From: Heloderma charlesbogerti | Taxonomy: Eukaryota > Chordata > Lepidosauria > Squamata > Helodermatidae | Direction of reading: 5' to 3' | DNA: 64,000 nt | Assembly (NCBI GenBank): GCA_026122225.1 | Contig: JANEZZ010000404.1 | Location: 620,001 to 684,000, forward strand | Shown here: piece after piece, positions 34,185 through 44,535 of the stretch | Layout of the letters: the number at the start of each line of letters is the position of its first letter | Numbering within the stretch: position 1 is the first letter of the stretch | Position numbers and translations under genes: made by a program | Notes under the pieces: model-generated | The model's input: the letters and a program-made list of their open reading frames with translations, nothing else | The model's database searches: none | What the model was told of the DNA's origin: nothing

Positions 34185-34740
34185 TTCACAGAGGTCTCAG
34201 GTTCGGTCCATTGTGGGTCAGAACAGGGTCTTTAGTGTCCAAGCGCCCACTCCCTGGAACGCCTTACCACTACAAATGAGTGAAGGGCACCAGCCCTTCT
34301 GGGTTTTCAGCATCTACTGGAAATATGACTTTTCCAACAGGCGTTCTTGGAGGTGCTGGGGAAAGAAAGAAAAAAGGTCAAGGCAGGAGTCTCCAGTGCA
34401 GCACCCATGGGTGCTGCTGTGCCCACAAGGCCAGGCTGAGGTGTCCGCCAAGCTATTCCCCCCCCTTCCGTGCAAGTGAATAGAGAGATTCCTCCATTCA
34501 CTTCTGTGGGATGAGGGGGAGTCCTCGGTACCAAAAAATGGCTGGACCCTTGGGGCAACAGGGTCCTTGGTGGGGGGACTTTCACCCCCACAGCCAATTT
34601 TTCGCAAGGGAGCTTTTTCTCACCGCATGCGAATGAATGGAGAAATTGCTCCATTCTCTTGCATGAGGAAGAGGGGGTGGGGGGAGGAGAGAAAGAGGGA
34701 AAGAGGAGCCAGAGAGAGAGAGAAAAGGAGGACCCCCCAG
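34185..34740 (+). repeat. Left arm of large imperfect inverted repeat
   Basis: The arm contains a LINE-end-like segment (CAGAACAGGGTCTTTAGTGT, CACCAGCCCTTCTGGGTTTT, ATGACTTTTCCAACAGGC), then a GAAAGAAAG run, then a DNA-transposon-like segment (GTCTCCAGTGCAGCACCCAT, GGGGCAACAGGGTCCTTGGT, GAATGGAGAAATTGCTCCAT). All occur in reverse complement and reverse order at 35440-36050. Confidence 0.75.
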
Positions 34741-35439
34741 AAAAACGGAAGGGAATACAGATGAGGGGATGATGGCAAATGTAGTCCAACACATCTGGAG
34801 GGCACCAGCTTGGAGAAGGCTGACGTAGACAATACCAGGCAAGACAGACCAGCACTTTGAACCAGTTCAGGGCAACTTCGTATGAAGCACGTTCCTGGGA
34901 TTGTGGCAGGTATTATTACCATAGATGACTACTGGTCTGTAGCACATCTCCCATTCATGCAAATATAACTGGTCAAGAGAATTCCTTGGTGGGTTTAACT
35001 TTTGCCCTAAGCGAAGCGTCTCCGATGGTAAATATCAATTTGGCTTCTCCGATTTGAAGCCGCACTACTGAAGCTGCTGGGGTTTCACTCATTCATATGG
35101 GGTTGCAATGCCCTCTAGTGGGCGATGGGAAGCGTGCAACAGTCTGTTCACAGTACACAGCACCAGCTACTTTCTCGAGATCTCATCCTCTTGAACAGGG
35201 GTCTCCCATTGATTTGGGCCTGCGAGCACATTTGGCATTTTGAAAAAGTGCCCTGGGCACCACCACAGATTGGATGCTGTAGGGTGGGAGGCAGTCACAA
35301 AAATGATGGGAGCACCCCCACTATCTATGTTGGTGTGTATGTGCATGATTGTGCGCTCACTCTGGCTCCTCTCCCCCTCTGGCTCCTCTCTTCTCTCTCT
35401 CCCTCTGGCTCTGCTTCTCTCTCTCTCTCTCTCCCCCCC
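34741..35439. other. Spacer of the inverted repeat, with family C MITE fragment
   Basis: Holds a family C fragment at 34757-34832 (CAACACATCTGGAGGGCACC), unassigned sequence, and at 35196-35300 the CAGGGGTCTCCC-type repeat end that adjoins the right arm. CT-rich runs begin at 35385. Confidence 0.5.
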
Positions 35440-35515
35440 CTCCCCTTCTTTCTCTCTGTTGCTTCTCTCTACTCTCTCTCTCTCTCTGGCTCCTCTTTCC
35501 CTCTTTCTCACCCTC
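35385..35515. repeat. (CT)n-rich low-complexity tract
   Basis: Repeated CTCTCT and CTGGCTCCTCT units. Its purine counterpart (AGAGAGAG) is in the left arm near 34710-34730, so it belongs to the inverted-repeat structure. Confidence 0.8.
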
Positions 35516-36050
35516 CCACCACACCTCCCCATCCCCATGCAAGAGAATGGAGCAATTTCTCCATTCATCTGCATGGGCTGAGAAAAAGCCCCCTTACCAA
35601 AAATTGATTGGGAGGAGTGTGGGTCACCCCCACCAAGGACCCTGTTGCCCCAAGCGTCCTTGGTAGGGGGTGGACCAAGGACCCTCCAGCTATTTTTTGC
35701 CAGTGAGGACTCCCCCCACTGCCAGACACACACCATACAAGTGAAAGGAGGAATCATTCCATTCACTTGCAGAGGGGGAAAATAGCTTGGTGGGTGCCTC
35801 AGCCTGGCCTTGTGGGTGCGGTGGCACCCATGGGTGCCACATTGGAAACCCATGCCTTGACCGACCTTTCTTTCTTTCTTTCTCTTTCTTTCTTTCTTTC
35901 TACAGCACCCCTGGGAATGCCTTTTGGAAAAGTTATATTTTCAGTAGGTGCTGAAAGCCCAGAAGGGCTGGTGCCTAATTTGTAGTGATGAAGAGTTCCA
36001 GGGTGCTCTGACATTAAAGACCCTGTTCTGAGCCATGATGGGGTAAACCT
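35440..36050 (-). repeat. Right arm of large imperfect inverted repeat
   Basis: Reverse complement of 34185-34740: GAATGGAGCAATTTCTCCAT, ACCAAGGACCCTGTTGCCCC, TGGCACCCATGGGTGCCACA, a (TTTC)n run at 35866-35903, AAAGTTATATTTTCAGTAGG, and TTAAAGACCCTGTTCTGAGC. Both component segments and their junction are preserved in both arms. Confidence 0.75.
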
Positions 36051-36394
36051 CTGAAAACGTGAATACCACCAGGTTCTCAGAATACTGAAAAATTGGCATT
36101 CTCGGTCACGAGGAAGGCCTCCACAGGTTCAGGAGGATTCAGAAAGCTCTTCAGAAACCATTACAGGGTGAAGGACACCCACAAGGAGGGGGTGGGACGA
36201 GAGTGCTCCCCCTCCTCACACGATTACTGTACACAGATACAAAATGCCTGAATAGGGCTTGAGTGCCTGGCAGATGTCTTGTGAGAACTCCCAAGCAGAA
36301 TGTGAAGGCAACAGCCCTGTTCCCCCCACCCCCCGCCAACACACTCTTGTTTGTCCCCAGCACATGGTATGGAAAGTGTGTGAACTCCCCATGT
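36051..36394. other. Intergenic, nothing recognised
   Basis: No supported feature. Confidence 0.4.
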
Positions 36395-36930
36395 TGAAAC
36401 AGCTTCATGGGCTTCCAGTTTGCTTCCAGGCCTAATGTAAAGTGCTGGTGATGACCTTTAAAACTCCTTATAGCTTGGGACTAGGTTAGCTGAAGGATGA
36501 CCTTCTCCTGTATGAACCTTCCCACTTGCTGAGGCCATCAGCTGAAGTCCTGGTCATCTGTCTTGTCAACTGGGAGAGGGCCTTCTTGATAGCCACACTG
36601 AGGCTGTGAAACTCCCTTCCTGGAGAAACCCATCTTGCCTTCTCCATCCTGGCCTTCTGCTAGATGGTTTTAGAAAGGCCCCTGGGTGAGCCTTTATTTT
36701 AATCCTGCCTGGGAACGATCTAGGTGCTGTTCTTTTTGCAGCCACTTCTACAGGATATGCTTTTATGAATACACCTTTATGGGAAAAGTTTTGACTTTGC
36801 TGTTCTTAAGCTGTTTTAATTTAATTTTTAATAATTGAATTTTTTTGCTCTTATCATATGCCATGAGCTATATTGGACTATTGTTTTGTTTTTAGAAAAG
36901 GTAGGATATAAATCTTTAAAATAAATATAT
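36395..36930 (+). mobile_element. Old L2/CR1-group LINE 3' fragment
   Basis: Decayed ORF2 C-terminus (GGGCTTCCAGTTTGCTTCCA, AAAGTGCTGGTGATGACCTT, CTGTGAAACTCCCTTCC) and a tail with GGTAGGATATAAATCTTTAA. It parallels the fragment at 300-955. No intact frame remains. Confidence 0.5.
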
Positions 36931-36939
36931 ATTGAAAGG

Positions 36940-37200
36940 ATTGTTGCATTGGAGGTTCCATTAGGAACCTCCTAATGGAATCTAATCTATCTAATCTATC
37001 TAATCTTCCCATCTAATGGAACATTGGAGGTTCCATTAGGTGAACATGGCTAATGGCCATTGATAGACCAGTCCTCCATGAAAGGCTATTTTCCTAGACA
37101 GCTTTGCATCCCTGTGGTTCTGTAGAAAATCAGCACCAACAGCCACGGTCCAATTCCAACCTCGGGCATCCTCCCTCCCCTCCCCTCCCCTCCCCTCGAA
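36940..37200. repeat. Local repeats: GGAGGTTCCATTAGG duplication, (ATCT)n, (CCCCT)n
   Basis: ATTGGAGGTTCCATTAGG occurs at about 36949 and 37024, with the inverted AACCTCCTAATGGAA next to the first copy. An (ATCT) run lies between them, and (CCCCT)n lies at 37168-37198. Confidence 0.7.
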
Positions 37201-37260
37201 ATTTATCATGGTTTCAAAAATGGCCCTATTTCTCTGAGGTGCTTCTTTGGCACCTTACAG

Positions 37261-37332
37261 CACAGTGTCATACAAGTCTACTCAGAACTAAGCCCTATTG
37301 AGTTCAATGGGCTTACTTGCAAGGAAGTGTAC
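37261..37332. mobile_element. Palindromic MITE, family B copy
   Basis: Contains CTACTCAGAACTAAGCCCTA and TTGAGTTCAATGGGCTTACT, the core of family B. Confidence 0.6.
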
Positions 37333-37750
37333 ATTTTATTTCATTCCACTTCCAGGGTCTTTTGTCTCCCTCCAGCTACTTGAAGGTACTATGAAGCCTT
37401 GCTTTTCCCTTCACTCAGCCACTGACATCTCATTCCCCCTAATTATTTCATATTGCACAGGGTAAATCAGTTTCATAATTTCTAGTATATTAAGCACTTA
37501 ATATGTTGTGTCATTTGAAACCACATCTTACAGTCAGCAAAGTACATTTTAATGAGAGCTAAGTGGTGTGAAAATACTAATCCCATATAACAGTTGGGTT
37601 TTGTTTTTTGTTTTGTTTTTAATTTTAACTCTCAGATTTTATAAGCTTTGGCATCCTGCACAGAACATTGTTTGAGCAGGTGGTTATGTCAAAATAAAAT
37701 TGAAAAGTGTGCTTTGCTAAAGAGTGTATCATAGTGCTGTATAGGGTTGC
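37333..37750. other. Intergenic, nothing recognised
   Basis: AT-rich; no supported feature. Confidence 0.4.
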
Positions 37751-37754
37751 CAAC

Positions 37755-37985
37755 TTCTTTACTGGCTTCTGCTCCTGCACCTTTAACAGCAGCTTCATCT
37801 GCACACACTAATGCTTCAGCATCATAACATTTCCCTTATACCACCTAGCAACTCATTACCTGCACTGACTGGCAGCAGCGGCTCTCCAGGGTTTCAGACA
37901 GGAGTCTCTTCCCCAGCCCTGCCTGGAGACGCCGGGGATTGAACCTGGGACCTTCTGTGTACAAAGCAGCCATGGCCCCTCCCTT
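37755..37985 (-). mobile_element. tRNA-derived SINE, reverse
   Basis: On the minus strand it carries GGTCCCAGGTTCAATCCCC, a tRNA box-B-like sequence, preceded by a degenerate box A region. The body follows with CAGGCAGGGCTGGGGAAG and CTGAAACCCTGGAGAGCC. A second copy lies at 38085-38235 in the same orientation. Confidence 0.55.
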
Positions 37986-38084
37986 GGCAGAGAGCTCTCA
38001 AAATGACTTGTGTGCATATCACTAAGCCTGCAGAAACAAGGGATGCTGCCATAGAGGGAGTCAGGTCACCAGCCCATCTAGCTC

Positions 38085-38235
38085 AGTCTCTGGATGGCAA
38101 CGGCTCTCCGGAGTTTCAGACACAATTATATACTTATGCAGAAGGCCTTTCCCAGCCCTGCCGGGAGGCGTGGAAGCACCCTTTGCGTGCAGAGAATCTG
38201 CTCTGCCACTCAGCTACAGACCTTCCTCAGTGCTT
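38085..38235 (-). mobile_element. tRNA-derived SINE, second partial copy, reverse
   Basis: Shares GGCTCTCCGGAGTTTCAGAC, CCCAGCCCTGCCGGGAGGCG and AATCTGCTCTGCCACTCAGC with the family. The last is the complement of a box A region (GCTGAGTGGCAGAGC). Confidence 0.55.
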
Positions 38236-38552
38236 ACTGCCCAATCCATCCACCAGCTCAGGTGCACAGGAAGCCATGACCTTTGACCAGGGTTTAATTT
38301 CAGCCCTGAAACCCATGTACAGCCTACCCTGGACCTACACCCTGGCTAGCCACATGTGACCCTCTGTTCTTTCCCTCCGAATTAGCTCCTTACTTATTCT
38401 GCCACCTGAGGAACTGTGTATCTCAAAACCTTGCATGCTTGAACACCAGCAGCCCCCAGCCTCATAGAAGATGGCACTTTATCTAGTTCTTAACCTTAAG
38501 AGGTTGTTAAATCCTTTTGATACCAAACAACACAGTACGAAGAATCCAGCGT

Positions 38553-38633
38553 CGCCCTCCTATGCACAAATGTGCTTGCGAACAAGTCCCATTAAGCTCT
38601 GTGGGGATTACTTCTGAGCAAACATGGATCAGG
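38553..38633. mobile_element. Palindromic MITE, family B copy
   Basis: CGCCCTCCTATGCACAAATG, AACAAGTCCCATTAAGCTCT and GATTACTTCTGAGCAAACAT follow the family B layout. Confidence 0.55.
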
Positions 38634-38639
38634 CAGGAA

Positions 38640-41060
38640 ATGGGAATCTCTCAGCCCCTAAGAAACAGGCTACAAGTCCCCACAGTTCTTGCCTGGATTC
38701 ACTAGATGGCAGCCTTGTGATATGAAACTAAATTAATATCATCCGATAGGCACAGTGGTTTGCTTTTGTTTTAAATGACACCATATTTTTCCTATTAATG
38801 TTTCATTTTACTTAATTAGAATTTTGGAAGCTAATTAAAATAGATACCAGAAACTTCAATCAGCAACAAATTGTATAATTATCAATAATTATGCACATTC
38901 CAATAGTTTGGCTGTTAATATTTCAAAGAGGTGACATTTCAACAGCATTAGAACAACAGGAGCTGCCTAAGAGGTGGGACTTGGGCCTCCTTATCACAAA
39001 CTAAATCTTTTAAGTCTTAAAATGCTTCTATGTTGTATGCAAATGTGAAGTAAAATGACAGCAACAAGAAATGCAAGAGGCAAACTGGGAAACCATGTTT
39101 TGCCCCCTGATTCGGGGTTGCCGCGCTCTCCCTGGCACACACCCAGTGGCTTTAGCAGCTTCAGGTTAGGTGGAAATTTAGCAGGTGATGCTTTCCCCAG
39201 TACAAGGAAGCGATGAGAAGACACAACTGTACCACTGGATTCAGCTTGTTGTACAGCTATTAGAGCCGCATGAACTCTATCAGGGAAAAGGTGGCATCCA
39301 AAGCCATGGATTATTACCCTGTGGAACTCCACCCCACTTGGGTTTCCAGATTTTTGTCTAGACAGGGTGCCCACTGGATGCAGTCCTTGCTGTCCTCCCA
39401 TCTGCTGCAGCAAACCAGTCTTTACTCTTGCCCCACAACAGTTGGGGAGTGGAGGCGAGTAAAAGGTGGACCAACAAGGTCAGAGATGCAATGGTTAACT
39501 TAAGTTCCACTAATTTAAGCACAGTTAACTTTCTTCGGAATGAGATCCATAAGTATATACTTGTGAGTGACTGGTGAGCATGCTCATGTTACATCTAGTT
39601 ACATTCACATATTATGATTTGCTTGTTGATAGTTTGGATGAGTAATTACAGGAAGCTGATGATCAATACATGAGCTGATTGAGAAGGATGCTTGATGTGG
39701 GGCTACCTCCACCCCAAATCTCCCATTGGGAAGGCAGGAGGGCCCCTGTGTCTTTAGGATAATGTGGGCGGCAATGAGTCAGCTCACAGTTTGAGCACCC
39801 AGAAAGTGCAAGTGTGAGAGGTCCACAGATGGCATGGGCCTCTCTCTAAGCAGCTCCCACGGCCAATCTCTCCTCGCAAACAGTAAAGTGCCCTCTGTTA
39901 TACTGAAGGCTTGACTGTGGAAGATGACCCCCCCCCCGCCGCCCCTGCTCCTTGGGCATTAACTGTGCCCTTGCTCTGTCCTAAAGAAGTCTGCTTTTCT
40001 CTTGCTCTGACAGGACTAAGCAGTTTTCATATTTGACCATGGAAATAGTGGATTGCAAGAAACTATTGCTCAGCTTAATCAAGAGAGACTCAAATAATTC
40101 AGCCAACAACCACCACATGACAACATTACAAAGGCCAATTCCAGATAAATGAAGTGTGTTTAGACAGGAAATCGTGCTCCATCTTCACCACCCTATTTTG
40201 TGCTCCCAACATTTTTTTGGAGGGGGACCAATACCACACTTCTCCAGAGTTTGTGGGTCTTCTACATGGGGCCTGGAGGATGTCCTAATTATATCTGCAA
40301 TAGTTGGACCATTAAGACCACCCAACTTGTCCCGTTGTTTGGCTTGCAGAAGATCACAGGCTTTGCCAGTTCCAATAACTGGAGCCAGCCACAGCTGGGC
40401 CTTTGGAGGACTGACCCTCCCCATTTAACGTAGACTGTTGCACTGGGTATAGCAGTGCCGGCCCTACCATTAGGAAAAGGGGAGCAACCACCTCAGGCAG
40501 CAGAAGCTGCCTGCTAGCTATTCCCCTCTCTTGGAGGACAGAGTTGTGTGTGCTACACAAAGCCTATTCCACACCCTCTAAACTAGTCTTTTGCCCTTAG
40601 GTGAGGTGGAGGACACCTGTCCCAGTGCCACCATGGAAGTAAGATTCAGCCATCAGTCCAGTCAGCTTTTCTGTGTGGGGTGGGGGTGGGGGTCTTGTCC
40701 TTTGTGGCAGGTAGCAAAATGTTTTGGGCCAGCCCTGAGGTACAGGCACCTGGGGTATCTCATGGCACACCCAAACATACCCATGATGGCACAGTGGTTC
40801 TGAGCTAACCTTGAGGGCTATTCCACACACTTGCAAAAACCCACCCCCAGAGAGAAGTCATATCTCTGGGGATAACACCGGATAGACAGGCCACATTGAC
40901 ATTCACATCTCCAGGTGAACACATGATAACTGAAACTGTCACTTTCTAAACATGATTGTGTGAATCAACTTCCCTTTATATTTATTTGTGTTGACTCTTC
41001 TCTCTTTCTCCCCCCCCTTCTCAAAGACTCAGGATGGGAAACCATTTTAGTTAAAATATA
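38640..41060. other. Intergenic, nothing recognised
   Basis: About 2.4 kb without a supported gene or named repeat. Some AT-rich blocks (38720-38930) contain many TAAT motifs but no stronger signal. Confidence 0.4.
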
Positions 41061-41064
41061 AAGG

Positions 41065-41222
41065 CTGCAGTCCTATACCCACTTAGTGATTTTATTTATA
41101 CCCTGCCTGTCTACCCCCCCCCAAAGGAACTCGAGGTCTCTCACTTATCTGAGAGTACATCCCATTGAACTCAGTGGGGCTAACTTCTGAGTAGTCATGT
41201 ATAGGGCTGCACTGTAGCATTG
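41065..41222. mobile_element. Family B MITE split by a short insertion
   Basis: Family B ends (CTGCAGTCCTATACCCACTTA ... TCATGTATAGGGCTGCAC) are separated by an extra segment of about 60 bp (GTGATTTTATTTATACCCTG ...) flanked by CACTTA on both sides, consistent with a later insertion with a 6-bp target duplication. Confidence 0.5.
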
Positions 41223-41308
41223 CACGCCTATGAGTGTCTAGTCAGAAGTACGCCCCATTGAGCTCAATGGGAGTTTCTCCCAGGTAAGTGGGCATAGGAT
41301 CTCAGCTT
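41205..41308. mobile_element. Palindromic MITE, family B copy
   Basis: CATTGCACGCCTATGAGTGT, CGCCCCATTGAGCTCAATGG, and CCAGGTAAGTGGGCATAGG. Immediately adjacent to the previous copy. Confidence 0.6.
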
Positions 41309-41639
41309 AAGCCAACCAATTATTTTATCTTTGCTGTTTACTGCTCCAAAATATTTTGATGTGGAGTGGTATATAAATATTTTAAATAAATAATAAAATA
41401 AATACATCTAATGGGAAAGGAAGTGTATTTTATTTCTGAAGAGCAGAAATTGACCCCACAATGTCCTTCATGCAAATCCTTGGAGGAAAGGGAGAAGGAA
41501 ACGAGTCAGCCTCCAACAACCAATCCATCGGTCAACCAACCACCCGGCCAGCAAGCCAGCCAGCCCCGCAAGGAAGGCTCTGCTTCCACCTCCAGGTCTC
41601 AAGTACCCCAACTCCGAAAGAAAGGGGAGGGCCTCTGCC
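41309..41639. other. LINE-like tail and transition into GC-rich DNA
   Basis: AGTGGTATATAAATATTTTA then AATAAATAATAAAATAAATA at 41366-41404 looks like a LINE 3' tail. The remainder shows nothing. Confidence 0.35.
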
Positions 41640-42240
41640 CGGGGCGTGCAAGCAGCCCTGGCTTTGACCAGCAGCAGCGGCACTCAGGCCAGCCTTCCCA
41701 GGCCGGTGCCCTCCAGACGCGCCGGACTCTGCCGCAGCATCCCCAGCCAGCCAGGGAATGCTGGGCGCCCACCGCGTCCGGAGGGCCCCTGTCGGCACGG
41801 CCCTCTGAGGAGCTGCCGGTGTGTTTTAGGTCGAACGCTGAGAAGGTCCCGCTGCGGCGGCGGCTGCTTCTGAGCGCCGCGGAAGCTGCCTGGGGAGGTG
41901 GTGGCCTCTCCTCCCTTGAAGGCGTCCCCAGCGGCCTGGGCCGCGCCGCGGAGGAGGCTGCGCTGTGCGGGGGCCTGTTCTGGGCGGGGGCCGACCACGC
42001 CAGGCGCAGCCGGCCCTGCCCCGCTCTGCTGTCCCGGCGGGTCTCGGGGAGGGAAGCCGCCGCACGAGCCTCCGCGGGGCCCTCGCGGCGCTGCCCTTCC
42101 AGGACGGCCCCAGCCCTCGGGCGCACGCCGCCAGGAGGTCATCGCTGCTCGGGGCTTGTTCCGACGTCTTGGTTGGAGCTTGTTTCTAACACTAGTCGGG
42201 CGGAGGGAGTCTAGACGGGATAGCTCCGCGTGAGAAAAAT
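41640..42240. promoter_or_regulatory. CpG island downstream of SKOR1
   Basis: GC- and CpG-dense block about 2 kb beyond the likely SKOR1 polyadenylation sites. Open frames run on several strands and phases (for example 41411-42214 +), but none has recognisable domains; this is expected from GC-rich sequence. It could be a promoter for an unannotated transcript or an extension of the SKOR1 island domain. Confidence 0.45.
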
Positions 42241-42555
42241 ATACTCTGCACGTGCTCGGAGGTGCTTATTGTGACACATCCCGCGGGTAAGCCCTGCCCT
42301 TGTCAACGGGCAGGGTTTAACACCCACTGAAACTCGGTTCCCGTCCAGCTCTGGGTTAAACACGGGGGGGGGGGTGCGCGTCACTGGGGCACCGCCGCCT
42401 TGCCAGGCCGGAAACGTTGGGCGGAACAGCCAGGCGTCGCCGCCCCAGTCACCCGATTCCAGCGCCCGCTGCTGGCCAAAGGGAGACGGGGCCTTGCGGT
42501 CAGAAGGGGGGTGGGGTGGCGCTTGACTCTGGGCATTACTACGCCACCCTAAAAC

Positions 42556-42599
42556 CCTGCATTTAAAACGGGGCTTTCTGCTTCCGTTTTAAATGCAGG
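42556..42599. repeat. Perfect stem-loop, 16-bp arms
   Basis: CCTGCATTTAAAACGG (42556-42571) and CCGTTTTAAATGCAGG (42584-42599) are perfect reverse complements around a 12-nt loop. The stem is too short for a typical pre-miRNA. Confidence 0.85.
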
Positions 42600-43619
42600 A
42601 TCACCACTGACTCCCTTTACACGCGCTCCCCCCTTCCCCTCTTTCATTGATCTCGCTCCTCTTCCTGCCGCTTTCCGTCTTTTCACGGAGGGAACTCGAG
42701 CGCAACACAGAACACAACGGGGTAATTTGATGGCTCGTTATCTGCGATGTATTTAAAAACGGAGCAAGGGGCATTTAGTGCAGGAGACGCCTTGGAGGGT
42801 CATGGCTTCATGTAAAGAGCCCGCAGACTTCCGTGAAGGAGCAGTCTCAATCGCAGGATAAAAGCTCCGTGTGAAGCCTCCGGAACCCGTGTGTAACGTC
42901 CGTTTTGGTCGCTTGCGGAGCGTGTGTGTGTGGGTGGGGAGGGCAGCAGTAACCCGACTGCAAGCAGGCAGAGACGAGCAGAGGACCCGTCCGGAGTTAT
43001 TTAAGATTACAAAACCTTTCCTGGGACCCTTGAAAGCCTAGGTAATGGGGGAGGGGCGGACCAATTGAAAGAGCACAAGCAGGAGAAGACGGGTCCCTTC
43101 GTTCTCGCTTTAAGTCGGAGCAAGGGCCTGGACGGGGTCCCTGCCACGGACAAGCAGAGTGTGCATACGACGGGGCGGACGAGCGTGGGAAAGCTTAGGA
43201 ACGTCTGAAGGAGGCCGCTCCCGAGACAGGTCCCATCACGCCATTCCACCTCGTAGGATCTCCCCTGGCCGGCAGCGGCTCCCCCGACTCGGCCCGAGCC
43301 GTTTCGAACTGGAGCTGGGAGAGACCCTCCTTCCTTCCGCCTGCTAAGCTCACACTCCAGTTCCGCACGACTTTCCACCCGCGTGTAGGGCTACGACATC
43401 CCCTCACAGGTTCGGTTTCAGACAAGACGCAGGGCGAGAGACTTTGCCGGCAGCAACCAAACGGTGCTTGCCCCATTCGTCGGTAACGCGTTTACTTTTA
43501 TTTTATTGATCTACTTGGGAAACGCAAACCACGTTGGACGCTCAAAATCGTCGGTGCCCGCGTCGCCCCGGAGGAATAAATTCAGCGCCGGCCGGGCGGC
43601 CCGTTGAAGTCCGTTGATT

Positions 43620-44437
43620 TGTTCAAAAGTCTGATTTTATTAAAGAATAAAACGAAACGAAGAAAAAAAAATCACCTGACAGGACGGGCATTTTCTCCAG
43701 GAACCACAACTGAAAGTCCCGGCCTTGAGGGCCCCGCTGTTGGCGAAGGGTTCAAAGGCGCCCCGGGCCCTCGTCCGAAGCGGCCTCTTCCTTTAAAGTG
43801 CTGTTATACATCAACCGTTTACAAGGGATGGTGGTCAAGGTGGGAGAAATAAATAGACAGCATAAAGAAACCAGGAAAGAAACAGCCAGATAAGAAACAA
43901 AACGCAACCAAGACTGGACCAAGAGAGGGAAAAAAATCACAGTACGCTTCTATCCATTGCACATCGCCACTTTGATGGGCCCCTCCCCGCCCCCGCCCCC
44001 GCCCCAGTCTGAGCGAGGGGGGAGAAGCGGGCGCCCAAGGTGGAGGGGGACGGAGGACGGCCAGGTATTGGGGCAGCGGGGGGGGGGGGAGACCTCCCTC
44101 AAGGTAGAGGATCTGGCGGCCTACTCCCCCCCCTCGCCCTCCGCCCCCCCCCCTCCAGCGGCTCTCCTCCCTCTCTGAGGTCTTTGAAACTGCAGACGGG
44201 CCCAATCCGATCGGCGGAGCAATCCGACGCAGCCTCTATTTACACGGCAGGGAAAAGGGCGCGCAGCTCACTCCGGATTCCCTCTTCTGTCTGCCATATG
44301 TACACGTGTCTTCTTTAGATTCGGACATGGCTTGTGTCTTGCGGGCGCTCCTGCCCTGTCCAGGATTTCTTGTGGGGAGGGGCATTGTGACCCGCACCCC
44401 TACAGCAGCGGCGGCTTCGGCCCAGACCTTGGCGGAC
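43620..44437 (-). other. SKOR1: SKOR1 3' UTR with polyadenylation signals
   Basis: Sequence downstream of the SKOR1 stop codon. Minus-strand AATAAA hexamers lie at 43641-43636 and, further on, at 43507-43502 and 43502-43497, so the UTR is about 0.8-0.95 kb. The exact cleavage site is not visible. Confidence 0.55.
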
Positions 44438-44535
44438 TCACTGAGGCAGCAAGGGGGGCTTGAAGGAGCAGTTGCCCGTGCAGTGGCGGGGGGTCAGCAT
44501 TTTGCAGGAGAAATGGTGCAGCGCGTCGTGTGCCT
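44438..44535 (-). CDS. SKOR1: SKOR1 coding exon 8 (C-terminus)
   Basis: Acceptor CCCCACAG before 44535. Encodes EAHDALHHFSCKMLTPRHC followed by TGNCSFKPPLLPQ and TGA. Mammalian SKOR1 as I remember it ends at LLP, so the final Gln is an extra residue. Confidence 0.93.

Noticed and set aside
37930..37990. Functional tRNA gene
   Set aside because: Only a degenerate box-B-like region with no complete cloverleaf, and a second similar copy nearby; it is a SINE.
41411..42214. 267-codon plus-strand frame
   Set aside because: GC-rich sequence with open frames on several strands; composition-biased and without known motifs or splice or promoter support.
42556..42599. microRNA precursor
   Set aside because: The 16-bp stem is too short for a Drosha/Dicer substrate.
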